Origin: Cyclobacteriaceae bacterium
GTDB lineage: Bacteria; Bacteroidota; Bacteroidia; Cytophagales; Cyclobacteriaceae
NCBI GenBank assembly: GCA_025808415.1
Contig: CP075525.1
Coordinates: forward strand, 1,721,501 to 1,785,500
Direction: 5' to 3'
Length of the DNA: 64,000 nt
Shown here: positions 1 through 7,075 of the stretch, piece after piece
Layout of the letters: every line of letters begins with the position of its first letter
Position numbering within the stretch: the first letter of the stretch is position 1
Program-made: the position numbers and the translations under genes
The notes under the pieces: generated by a model
Told to the model about the DNA's origin: nothing
Databases searched by the model: none
Seen by the model: the letters and a program-made list of their open reading frames with translations, nothing else

Positions 1-451
1 TTACCGCTTGCAATGGGTTTACCGCACCACTGATGCACAACGGAAATTCTATGTTTTACCGGTAGCTACGTTTGAAAGTGATCCGACTAATTTTATTAAA
101 GATGAATCGTCAAAACTCGCCTTTAAAACATTTATCGATGATTCCAGAAAACTTTTAACACAGTATAACAAGGGAGTTGTTGAATTGCGTACAATTCCTG
201 CGGATACGGTTACATCCTATACCCTTCGTGTATTTGAAGCTGCGAATACCGGTGAAGTCTATTCTATTTTAGAAAAGGCAGGTTCATTTCCGCATGGTTT
301 GCATAGTGAAATAAATGAAATGGGGCTTACGGTTTTTTATACCGGTAAATTTTCATCGTGGGAAAAAGCCATGCGGTATCGTCAAACCCTGGAGGCAGTG
401 TGGCCGAACTGCAGCGTTGTAAAGTGTGTGAATGGATTACCTGTCGAATAG
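1..451 (+). CDS. C-terminal part of an unknown protein, possibly SPOR-like end
   Basis: The frame is open to the left edge of the window, so only the last ~150 residues are visible. The first in-frame start-like codon is a TTG at 8, but the open frame continues upstream, so this is a truncated gene and not a 147-residue protein. The last ~45 residues (GLTVFYTGKFSSWEKAM and onward, ending VNGLPVE) have the rhythm of a SPOR-like or related repeat: a beta strand, a G-x-F/S turn, then a helix. Many Bacteroidetes envelope proteins end this way, but this is a resemblance only. The stop codon lies one base from the stop codon of the convergent gene on the other strand. Function unknown. Confidence 0.6.
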   Translation, partial: YRLQWVYRTTDAQRKFYVLPVATFESDPTNFIKDESSKLAFKTFIDDSRKLLTQYNKGVVELRTIPADTVTSYTLRVFEAANTGEVYSILEKAGSFPHGLHSEINEMGLTVFYTGKFSSWEKAMRYRQTLEAVWPNCSVVKCVNGLPVE

Positions 452-452
452 G

Positions 453-1166
453 TTATCGCCTTCTTTTCTTTTTTGGGCCAGGGCCGCCTCCTGAACTAAA
501 TATCAATCCAATTGAAAACTCAAGGCCTGTGAGGTCAATTTTGGCATCCGGATAATCAACCGGTGTGGTGGCTATGGTATTTCCTGTACCCCCGGTGTAG
601 TTTCCTGTAAGTGGAAAAGCAGACTGCCCCACCAGGTAGTTACATTCTAACGATACGCCAACCTGGCTGTTCACGTAAAGCGTTAGTTCGGCACCGGCAT
701 GGTAACCAAAGCCCGGTTTGTTGGTATACTGCAAATTGGCATTAACAACTTCCAATCCGTAAAATTCACGCATGGCCCGATCCATATTCCCGTACAATAT
801 TTTTTGGTCAAAGCCATAGAAAAAAAATCCTCCCCCCTTAATGTCAAATTGAACAGCATTCCCTTTTAGCTCAAAAACAATTTCGGCAGGGATAAAAATC
901 GTAAAGTTAGGGCCCACTAATGGGTGTTTTGTTTCGAAGGGAAGGTCTTTAACATTTAAGCCTGACATTCTGTAAAGTGATGCCCCCGTTTCAACAGCTA
1001 TGAAGTTGTTAAGATTAAAACCAATACCACGAATTGAAAACGGACTGATGGGCGTAGAGAAGTATCCGTTTTTTGGAATGAAATAGGAAAATGAGAGTCC
1101 GAAATCCTGCGCCTTCAATGTCAACGAGAACAACAGGACTGTAACGGTGCAGAAGATTCGATTCAT
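453..1166 (-). CDS. Small outer-membrane beta-barrel-like protein
   Basis: A 237-residue protein with a clear signal peptide (MNRIFCTVTVLLFSLTLKAQ, cleavage after AQ). Alternating aromatic and hydrophobic strands follow (FGLSFSYFIP, GYHAGAELTLYV, VGVSLECNYLVG, LEFSIGLIF), as expected of an 8-10-stranded outer-membrane barrel. I chose the ATG at 1166 because the longer open frame upstream reads through the neighbouring gene in another frame and lacks a signal peptide. The start lies 4 bases after the stop of the upstream sulfatase gene, so the two are probably co-transcribed. The C-terminus after the last strand is unusual: a glycine-proline linker and then KKKRRR. No specific function can be assigned. 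Confidence 0.75.
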   Translation of the reverse strand: MNRIFCTVTVLLFSLTLKAQDFGLSFSYFIPKNGYFSTPISPFSIRGIGFNLNNFIAVETGASLYRMSGLNVKDLPFETKHPLVGPNFTIFIPAEIVFELKGNAVQFDIKGGGFFFYGFDQKILYGNMDRAMREFYGLEVVNANLQYTNKPGFGYHAGAELTLYVNSQVGVSLECNYLVGQSAFPLTGNYTGGTGNTIATTPVDYPDAKIDLTGLEFSIGLIFSSGGGPGPKKKRRR

Positions 1167-1170
1167 GGCT

Positions 1171-3003
1171 TTATTTTTTAGCGTTGTACTCACTGTATAA
1201 TTTCTGAAGGTAAGCTTTTGCGAAAAATAATTCCTCTTCTTGTGCAATTCCTTCCTTTCGTATGTACTGCTTTCCCGGGTTATCAAAAATGATGTACCGC
1301 TCATGGTCCAGGTAGCCATAACCATCATTGAAAATGTAAACAGCAAAATCTTTTACAGGTGAGCCGAGCAAGTTTTTACTGAAAATAAAATCGGGCGAAG
1401 GTTTGCCAAGTTGTGCCAGAAGGGTGTTGGCAATATCGGATTGATTACCCATGGTATGAACAACGGTATCTTTTTGAACAACTCCGCCTATCCAAAGCAT
1501 GGGTATCCTGAATTTTTCTTTGGTTTCATAACGTTTATTTCCAGGAAACCGATGTCCATGGTCAGCCGTGATGATGATAAGCGTATTTTTCCACCATGGT
1601 TTTTGTTTGGCATTGGCAATAAAGTTACCCAGCCATTTGTCGGTGTAGTGGCATGAATTTAAAAAGCGCGCTTCATCATCTGCGCCTTCAAAAACCGGTT
1701 CCATGGGCACATCAAAGGGTTCATGGCTGCTTAGCGTAAGTACGGTTTTAAAAAATGGCGTGGATTGCGTTGTATCTATTTCATGCAACGTTTGTTTAAA
1801 TACATATTCGTCATGTACGCCCCATTTGGTTGTGTATAAATCGTCATCAAAATCGTCTACCGATGTAATGTGACGATAGCGCCCAGCGGTTAAAAAGGAG
1901 TTGTAGTTGGCAAAGTCAGCATCGCCCCCGTAAACAAATGAGTTTTTGTAGCCCAGTTCTTCCAGTTTCACGCTTAGGTACGGAAGGCGTTGTGTTTTTT
2001 GCGGGTACTTGATTATAGAACCTTTTGGTTGGGCTGGAAAGGCACTTAAAATACTAACCAATCCCTTATCGGTACGGTCACCGTTGGCATAAAGCTGGTC
2101 AAATAGTATTCCTTCCCGGCAAAGTTCGTTTAACCTTGGTGCAACCCCGGGCATTCCTCCGAGTGGCTCAATAACGTCTGCGGTGAAACTTTCCAGTATT
2201 ATCAACAGGATATTCGGCTGAGCTAGTGTAAGTACATGGTACGTTGAATCCTGTCTGGGATAGAGCCTTGAAAAATATTCTTCCGTTTGTTGTTTGTCAA
2301 AAAAATCTTCCGGGTACTTAATGGCATTGTCATTTTTCAGGCTGTATAAAAAATTCCACACCACATTTATGCCGGCATGATTGGCAAACATTTTTGTTTT
2401 ATGGAAATAAACCATGCCAACATTCATGGTGGCCGTACTTAAACTTCCACGAATAGGAAAAAACAAAAGACCGGTTGTTAGAAAAATAACAAGTGCACTC
2501 TGGGGTTTGCCGGGCCTGAGATCTGCCAGTGAGAGGGCAATGGTTTTAAAGTACAGCCGGATAAAAATGAATACCAATGCACTGAAAATCATCAGCAGTT
2601 TAATGGTTACCCACAGGCTGGCCATACCGGCTGCTTCGGAGCCCATGTAAAAAAATGGAGTAATGTTCATACGAAAGCCCCAGTGCCGGTATAACTCCAG
2701 GTCAATCAATATTATCAGACCGGAAAAGACCAGAAAACCAAAGGTAACGCTGTGCATTGCACCAGCAATCCACCGTTTTTGAGTAAAAACCGAAGTTGTT
2801 AATAGCAATCCGCAAAGCATGGCAATGTATCCCGTAGTGCTCAGGTCCATTTTTAATCCATAAGCAAGGGCTTTGATTATTTCGCTAACGGTAAGTTGTG
2901 CGCTATAGTTGTAGTTGTATACCAGGAACAGAAGCCGGGCGACAGAAAAAAATGCCATCCAATAAAGGATAATCAGAAACAATATTTTGAGTCGTGCCCG
3001 CAT
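1171..3003 (-). CDS. LTA-synthase-like sulfatase-family membrane enzyme
   Basis: A 610-residue protein of the alkaline-phosphatase/sulfatase superfamily in the LtaS-like arrangement. Five N-terminal membrane segments (about residues 5-190) are followed by a large periplasmic catalytic domain. Visible metal and catalytic motifs are ILLIILESF at the domain start, the nucleophile region GDRTDKG, and ITADHGHR near the end. Gram-positive relatives transfer glycerol-phosphate from phosphatidylglycerol. Gram-negative relatives move phosphoethanolamine or phosphoglycerol onto glycans, and the substrate here is unknown. I used the ATG at 3003, since a longer version would need a TTG at 3039. A 9-bp inverted repeat sits just upstream of the start. 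A paralogue lies at 27999-29915. Confidence 0.85.
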   Translation of the reverse strand: MRARLKILFLIILYWMAFFSVARLLFLVYNYNYSAQLTVSEIIKALAYGLKMDLSTTGYIAMLCGLLLTTSVFTQKRWIAGAMHSVTFGFLVFSGLIILIDLELYRHWGFRMNITPFFYMGSEAAGMASLWVTIKLLMIFSALVFIFIRLYFKTIALSLADLRPGKPQSALVIFLTTGLLFFPIRGSLSTATMNVGMVYFHKTKMFANHAGINVVWNFLYSLKNDNAIKYPEDFFDKQQTEEYFSRLYPRQDSTYHVLTLAQPNILLIILESFTADVIEPLGGMPGVAPRLNELCREGILFDQLYANGDRTDKGLVSILSAFPAQPKGSIIKYPQKTQRLPYLSVKLEELGYKNSFVYGGDADFANYNSFLTAGRYRHITSVDDFDDDLYTTKWGVHDEYVFKQTLHEIDTTQSTPFFKTVLTLSSHEPFDVPMEPVFEGADDEARFLNSCHYTDKWLGNFIANAKQKPWWKNTLIIITADHGHRFPGNKRYETKEKFRIPMLWIGGVVQKDTVVHTMGNQSDIANTLLAQLGKPSPDFIFSKNLLGSPVKDFAVYIFNDGYGYLDHERYIIFDNPGKQYIRKEGIAQEEELFFAKAYLQKLYSEYNAKK

Positions 3004-3011
3004 GCCTGGTA

Positions 3012-3033
3012 ACCCGTTTATCCTTAAACGGGT
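3012..3033 (-). promoter_or_regulatory. Inverted repeat in the 5' leader of the sulfatase gene
   Basis: Perfect 9-bp arms ACCCGTTTA and TAAACGGGT are separated by four bases, 8 bases upstream of the ATG at 3003. In RNA this would be a stable hairpin next to the ribosome-binding region. As DNA it could be an operator in the 101-bp divergent promoter region shared with the amidohydrolase gene. No T-run follows, so it is not a terminator. Confidence 0.4.
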
Positions 3034-3104
3034 GCCCAAAGATAAGTTGGCTTAGTTTTCAATTAAAATATACTTAACATTAAGCTCACGAAAATGTAAT
3101 CGCA

Positions 3105-4823
3105 ATGAAAAAAGTAACGCTGTACACTTGGGCTATGCTAACAATGCTGTTGGTCAGTAACTGCGGATCGGGTGTAGGTCCAGCCGACATGGTGGTGTTG
3201 GGGGGAAAGATATACACGGTAAATGAAGCGCAACCCGAAGTAGAGGCTGTTGCAGTTAATGGTGACAAAATTGCATTTGCGGGAAGTGAGCAGGATGTGC
3301 AGAAGTACATTGGAAAGAACACCAGAGTCGTTAACCTGGAAGGGAAAACAATGTTCCCGGGTTTTATAGAAGGCCATGGGCATTTTATGGGCGTGGGTTA
3401 CAATGAACTGAACCTGGACCTGATGTATGTAAAAAGTTATGATGAGCTGATTGAAAAAGTGAAGGAGGCTGCCGGGAAGGCGCAACCCGGTCAATGGATT
3501 TTGGGCCGAGGCTGGCACCAGGATAAGTGGGATGTGAAGCCTGAGAAAATGATCAAAGGATTTCAAACGCACCATAAGCTTAGCGAGGTTTCGCCAAACA
3601 ACCCGGTGTTTTTACGCCACGCCAGCGGCCATGCTGCCATGGCCAATGCAAAAGCCATGGAGGTTGCCGGTGTTAACCAATTATCCAAAGAGATTATTCA
3701 GGATATAGCGGAAGATGGTGGTGAAATAATCCGTGATGAATGGGGAAATCCAACAGGCATATTCAACGAGCGGGCCATGGGTTTGATTTCCCGATTTATA
3801 CCTGACGATGAGGAGGGTAGGGATGCGCAGGCGTTGGAACTGGCCGTGAAAGCATGTTGGCGAAACGGCATCACCAGTTTTCACGATGCTGGTGTAACAC
3901 GTGAGAATATAACCTTGTTCAAAAAGTTCAAGGAGGAAGGCAAGCTTGGTGTGCGTTTATATGCCATGCTAACCGGCTGGGATCGTGATCTGGTGTATGA
4001 GTGGTTCAGGAAAGGTCCGGAAATTGATGCCGCTAACCTGTTAACCATACGTTCGGTCAAACTCAACTGCGATGGTGCCCTCGGTTCACGTGGTGCATGG
4101 TTGCTTGAACCATATACAGATCGGCCGGATTTTTTTGGCATGGCTACATACCCGATGGATACTGTACTGGTTATCTCCCGCCAGGCATTGAAATCCGGTT
4201 TTCAGGTTTGTTCACATGCTATCGGGGATCGCGCCAACCAGGAAATCCTTGATCGTTACGAAATAGCGTTGAAAGAAAACCCATCGGTAAAAGATCACCG
4301 TTTCCGGATTGAACACGCACAACATCTACACCCCAATGATATTCCCCGTTTCGGAAAACTGGGAGTAATACCTGCTATGCAGGCCATTCATATGTCAAGC
4401 GATAGACCTTGGGCAATTGAGCGCTTAGGTGAAAAGCGGATTAAAGAGGGTGCTTACATGTGGCAGTCGCTGTTGCAGTCGGGGGCCATAATTGTTAACG
4501 GAACAGATGCCCCCGTGGAACCCCTCAACCCCATACCTAGCTTTTATGCTTCGGTATCGCGTAAAACGCTTAAAGGCGAACCTGAAGGAGGTTATGAACC
4601 TGAGGAGAAGATGACCCGTGCGCAGGCGTTGCGCTCCTATACCCTGGATGCTGCGTATGGTGCTTTTGAGGAGAAAATAAAGGGCTCGATTGAAAAGGGT
4701 AAACTTGCTGATTTTGTGATCTTATCAAAAGATATTATGCAGTGTTCAGAGCAGGATATCCTTAAGTCAGAGGTAAGCATGACCATTTTTGGAGGCAAGG
4801 TGGTATACGAAAAGAAAAACTGA
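3105..4823 (+). CDS. Amidohydrolase of the YtcJ/Amidohydrolase_3 family, lipoprotein
   Basis: A 572-residue metal-dependent amidohydrolase. The N-terminus is a lipoprotein signal with lipobox LVSNC (Cys20), so the enzyme is probably anchored in the periplasm or outer membrane. Family features are an N-terminal beta-sandwich with VVLGGKIYTV, the metal-binding GHGH after PGFIEG, the central KLNCDGALGSRGAWL, SHAIGDRAN, RIEHAQHL, and the terminal GTDAPVEPLNP and KGKLADFVIL. YtcJ-type enzymes hydrolyse N-acyl or amide bonds, and the substrate cannot be read from the sequence. It is transcribed divergently from the sulfatase gene and ends at a hairpin shared with the convergent TerB-like gene. Confidence 0.88.
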   Translation: MKKVTLYTWAMLTMLLVSNCGSGVGPADMVVLGGKIYTVNEAQPEVEAVAVNGDKIAFAGSEQDVQKYIGKNTRVVNLEGKTMFPGFIEGHGHFMGVGYNELNLDLMYVKSYDELIEKVKEAAGKAQPGQWILGRGWHQDKWDVKPEKMIKGFQTHHKLSEVSPNNPVFLRHASGHAAMANAKAMEVAGVNQLSKEIIQDIAEDGGEIIRDEWGNPTGIFNERAMGLISRFIPDDEEGRDAQALELAVKACWRNGITSFHDAGVTRENITLFKKFKEEGKLGVRLYAMLTGWDRDLVYEWFRKGPEIDAANLLTIRSVKLNCDGALGSRGAWLLEPYTDRPDFFGMATYPMDTVLVISRQALKSGFQVCSHAIGDRANQEILDRYEIALKENPSVKDHRFRIEHAQHLHPNDIPRFGKLGVIPAMQAIHMSSDRPWAIERLGEKRIKEGAYMWQSLLQSGAIIVNGTDAPVEPLNPIPSFYASVSRKTLKGEPEGGYEPEEKMTRAQALRSYTLDAAYGAFEEKIKGSIEKGKLADFVILSKDIMQCSEQDILKSEVSMTIFGGKVVYEKKN

Positions 4824-4830
4824 AGGAAAT

Positions 4831-4863
4831 AAAAAAATCCTGGCGGAAGTTGCCAGGATTTTG
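4831..4863. terminator. Bidirectional terminator between convergent genes
   Basis: Stem AATCCTGGC / GCCAGGATT with a 7-base loop, preceded by a run of A and followed by a T-rich tail. It serves the amidohydrolase gene on the plus strand and the TerB-like gene on the minus strand. Confidence 0.75.
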
Positions 4864-4882
4864 GGTTATAGGTTTGGTTGAA

Positions 4883-5287
4883 TTAGTCGCGGATGTATTT
4901 CTCAGCTTTTTTCCTGAGCATTTCCCGGTCAGCGGTAATGGAGGGGTCACTGTAAATGTGTTGTGAGAGCTCACCAACAACGGCTTTCTTGTAGCCGAGT
5001 TTTTCGGCAATCGTTTCACAAAAAACAATTTCACTCCTGAAAACCTGGCCGTCCATTTTCATCATTTGAATGAGGTAGTACAGGTGTTCAAATTTTTCAT
5101 CGTTGGTCATTGCAGAAAGGTCCGAAATGGGCTTCGGTTTATTGATCATTTCCTGAACCTCTTCGGCAGTCAATCCGTTAGCTTTGCCAACCATGTGTAT
5201 TAACTTAGCCTCCCGCTCTTCAATTTTACTGTCGCTGGCAGCTAGATTGATAAGGGTATTAAGTTCTGCTTTCGTGTTAAATGACAT
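4883..5287 (-). CDS. TerB-like helical protein
   Basis: A 134-residue cytoplasmic all-helical protein. The pattern LINLAASDSKIEEREAKLI, later MMKMDGQVFRSEIVFCETIAEKLG, matches the TerB/DjlA-N fold, in which two four-helix repeats each carry an acidic D-x-x-I/V-x-x-x-E loop. These domains bind metal in tellurite-resistance TerB and act as adaptors elsewhere. No enzyme activity is expected. I chose the ATG at 5287 because the 21 residues before it in the longer frame are hydrophobic and atypical of the family. A related module forms the N-terminus of the ABC exporter at 48409. The precise role is unknown. Confidence 0.75.
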   Translation of the reverse strand: MSFNTKAELNTLINLAASDSKIEEREAKLIHMVGKANGLTAEEVQEMINKPKPISDLSAMTNDEKFEHLYYLIQMMKMDGQVFRSEIVFCETIAEKLGYKKAVVGELSQHIYSDPSITADREMLRKKAEKYIRD

Positions 5288-5422
5288 AGGTTTGTTTTTA
5301 TAAAATCGTTGAAATATAGCTAAAATTACAATGTTTTGATACACTTGCAAAAAAATCAGACGGTTTTATAAGTTCGTGCAACCTTTGATTCTACCGGTGG
5401 TCTTTCGAATAAATTCAGCGTT

Positions 5423-6106
5423 ATGAATAAAGTATTGGCTTTTCTCTTGTTGTTTTCTTTTGGGTCATATGTGTTTGCACAGGAAACTGAAACACGGGAT
5501 GTTGGTTCGTTTAGGGGAATTAAATCGGCAACCGGTATTGACGTTTACCTGAAAAAGGGCTCAAAGGAAAGCGTGCGGGTGGAAGTATCCGGTACGGGCA
5601 TCAAGAATGTGATAACGCAGGTGTCGGGCGATTACCTGAAAATCCATATGGATGAAGGTAGGTATAACCGTAGCCGTACGGTAAAGGTTTATGTTACGTA
5701 TGTCGAGCTCACAAAACTTTCATGCAGTTCTGCCTCCAGTATTTATGCTGATGGAATTATCAAAGCAAGGTCCCTTGATTTGAGTGCGTCCAGTGCCGGC
5801 TCTATTGATGTTGGGGTAGAGGTTGAAGCGTTAACTGCCAGCGCGTCAAGTGCAGCTGAAATCGAGTTGCGCGGAAAGGCAAAACGGGTTGAGTTGGAAG
5901 CCAGCAGTGCAGCAAAAATTAATGGCTATGATTTGGAGGCTGATGAAGCCGATGTGAGTGCCAGCAGTGCAGGTTCAATACGCATTTCAGTGGGGCAAAA
6001 AATTGATGCCCGTGCCAGCAGTGGTGCCGATATCCGGTACCGGGGCAATCCAGTAAAAACAAACACCAATTCCAGCAGTGGGGGCTCAGTAAAAAAATCG
6101 AGTTAA
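5423..6106 (+). CDS. DUF2807 (head GIN domain) solenoid surface protein
   Basis: A 227-residue secreted protein with a signal peptide ending SYVFAQ. The body begins VGSFRGIKSATGIDVYLKKG, the typical opening of the Bacteroidetes DUF2807 / GIN-domain family. At least six near-repeats of the form SASSAxxI then follow at about 20-residue spacing (SCSSASSIY, SASSAGSID, SASSAAEIE, EASSAAKIN, SASSAGSIR, RASSGADIR). These predict a right-handed beta-helix with a serine-alanine ladder on one face. Such proteins are thought to be cell-surface or adhesion components, but no direct function is established. A strong terminator follows. The gene looks monocistronic. Confidence 0.85.
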   Translation: MNKVLAFLLLFSFGSYVFAQETETRDVGSFRGIKSATGIDVYLKKGSKESVRVEVSGTGIKNVITQVSGDYLKIHMDEGRYNRSRTVKVYVTYVELTKLSCSSASSIYADGIIKARSLDLSASSAGSIDVGVEVEALTASASSAAEIELRGKAKRVELEASSAAKINGYDLEADEADVSASSAGSIRISVGQKIDARASSGADIRYRGNPVKTNTNSSSGGSVKKSS

Positions 6107-6107
6107 C

Positions 6108-6140
6108 AAAAAATCCCGGCCACCTGGCCGGGATTTTTTG
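6108..6140 (+). terminator. Intrinsic terminator after the DUF2807 gene
   Basis: GC-rich perfect stem ATCCCGGCC / GGCCGGGAT with a T6 tail, directly after the stop codon. The next gene starts only 12 bases after the hairpin. Confidence 0.9.
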
Positions 6141-6151
6141 TTACTTTGTAT

Positions 6152-6925
6152 ATGAGCGTTTACCTGATTGGTTCGAAAAGCTTTTGGACAATCCTAACCG
6201 TAATTTTTCTTCGGTACATTGTACTGGCATCAATAGCTTTTTTGATTTTTTATGTAGTTAAAAAACATGCCTGGAGTTTTCGGAAAATCCAGCAGCGTTT
6301 TCCGGTACGCCACGACTACCTTCGGGAGGTTGGCTATTCTATGCTTACGGCCATTATTTTTGCCGGGGTTGGGTTTACGGTGTTTCTTACCCCATTAGCC
6401 GGGTACACACAGGTTTACTTTAACGTTAGCGAATATGGATGGGGGTATTTTCTGCTCAGTATCATCCTTATCATTTTTTTACATGACACTTATTTTTATT
6501 GGATGCATCGGATGATCCATCATAAGTCGGTTTATAAATATGTTCATCGGGTTCATCACTTGTCCACTAATCCTTCTCCGTGGGCAGCCATGGCCTTTCA
6601 TCCGCTGGAGGCAGTTTTGGAGGCGGGTATTATTGTTGTGGTAGCCTTTGCATTCCCGGTTCATCCTTTGGCCCTGGGTATATTCCTGTTGTTTATGATG
6701 GTTTATAATGTCTATGGTCATCTTGGCTATGAGCTATACCCAAAAGGCTTTTCAAAAAGCCGTATCGGCCGTTGGGTCAATACCTCTGTAAACCACAACA
6801 TGCACCATCTGTACTTCAAAGGAAATTACGGGCTGTACTTTTTGTTTTGGGACCGATGGTTGGGCACCCTGCATCAGGGCTATGACGAGCACTTCGATGA
6901 AGTAACGATGCGCAAAAATCCATGA
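6152..6925 (+). CDS. Sterol-desaturase / fatty-acid-hydroxylase family membrane enzyme
   Basis: A 257-residue integral membrane di-iron enzyme. Four or five hydrophobic segments surround the family's histidine clusters: HDTYFYWMH plus RMIHH, then HRVHH, and HNMHH followed by GNYGLYFLFWDRWLGT near the end. Family members hydroxylate or desaturate sterols, carotenoids, sphingolipids or fatty acids at the membrane, and the substrate here is unknown. I used the ATG at 6152, and the TTG two codons earlier is less likely. The preceding terminator ends about 12 bases upstream. The mRNA must therefore start within or right after that hairpin (a TTACTTTG box sits at 6141-6148), or arise by read-through. 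Confidence 0.85.
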   Translation: MSVYLIGSKSFWTILTVIFLRYIVLASIAFLIFYVVKKHAWSFRKIQQRFPVRHDYLREVGYSMLTAIIFAGVGFTVFLTPLAGYTQVYFNVSEYGWGYFLLSIILIIFLHDTYFYWMHRMIHHKSVYKYVHRVHHLSTNPSPWAAMAFHPLEAVLEAGIIVVVAFAFPVHPLALGIFLLFMMVYNVYGHLGYELYPKGFSKSRIGRWVNTSVNHNMHHLYFKGNYGLYFLFWDRWLGTLHQGYDEHFDEVTMRKNP

Positions 6926-7017
6926 AAGTACTGCCTGTTTAATTGTATTGAAAGGTTGTTTTTTATCCAATTCTTCAAAATTTTGTTAAAATTTTCATGA
7001 TGTAGGGTTAAATCCGT

Positions 7018-7046
7018 ACCATTTTTTCAAAAATGGTATACCTTTG
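7018..7046 (+). promoter_or_regulatory. Promoter -7 box with adjoining palindrome upstream of glutamine synthetase
   Basis: TATACCTTTGG contains TACCTTTG (7039-7046), a match to the Bacteroidetes -7 consensus TAnnTTTG, 30 bases before the start codon. Immediately upstream is a perfect palindrome with 9-bp arms (ACCATTTTT at 7018-7026, AAAAATGGT at 7029-7037) filling the spacer where a repressor or activator could bind. I see no convincing -33 TTTG, which would fit an activator-dependent promoter. Confidence 0.5.
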
Positions 7047-7075
7047 GCCCCAAATTATACCTAATAACAACCACT

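Noticed and set aside
1167..1346. N-terminal extension of the small outer-membrane protein
   Set aside because: The extra 60 residues overlap the sulfatase gene in another frame and would bury the signal peptide.
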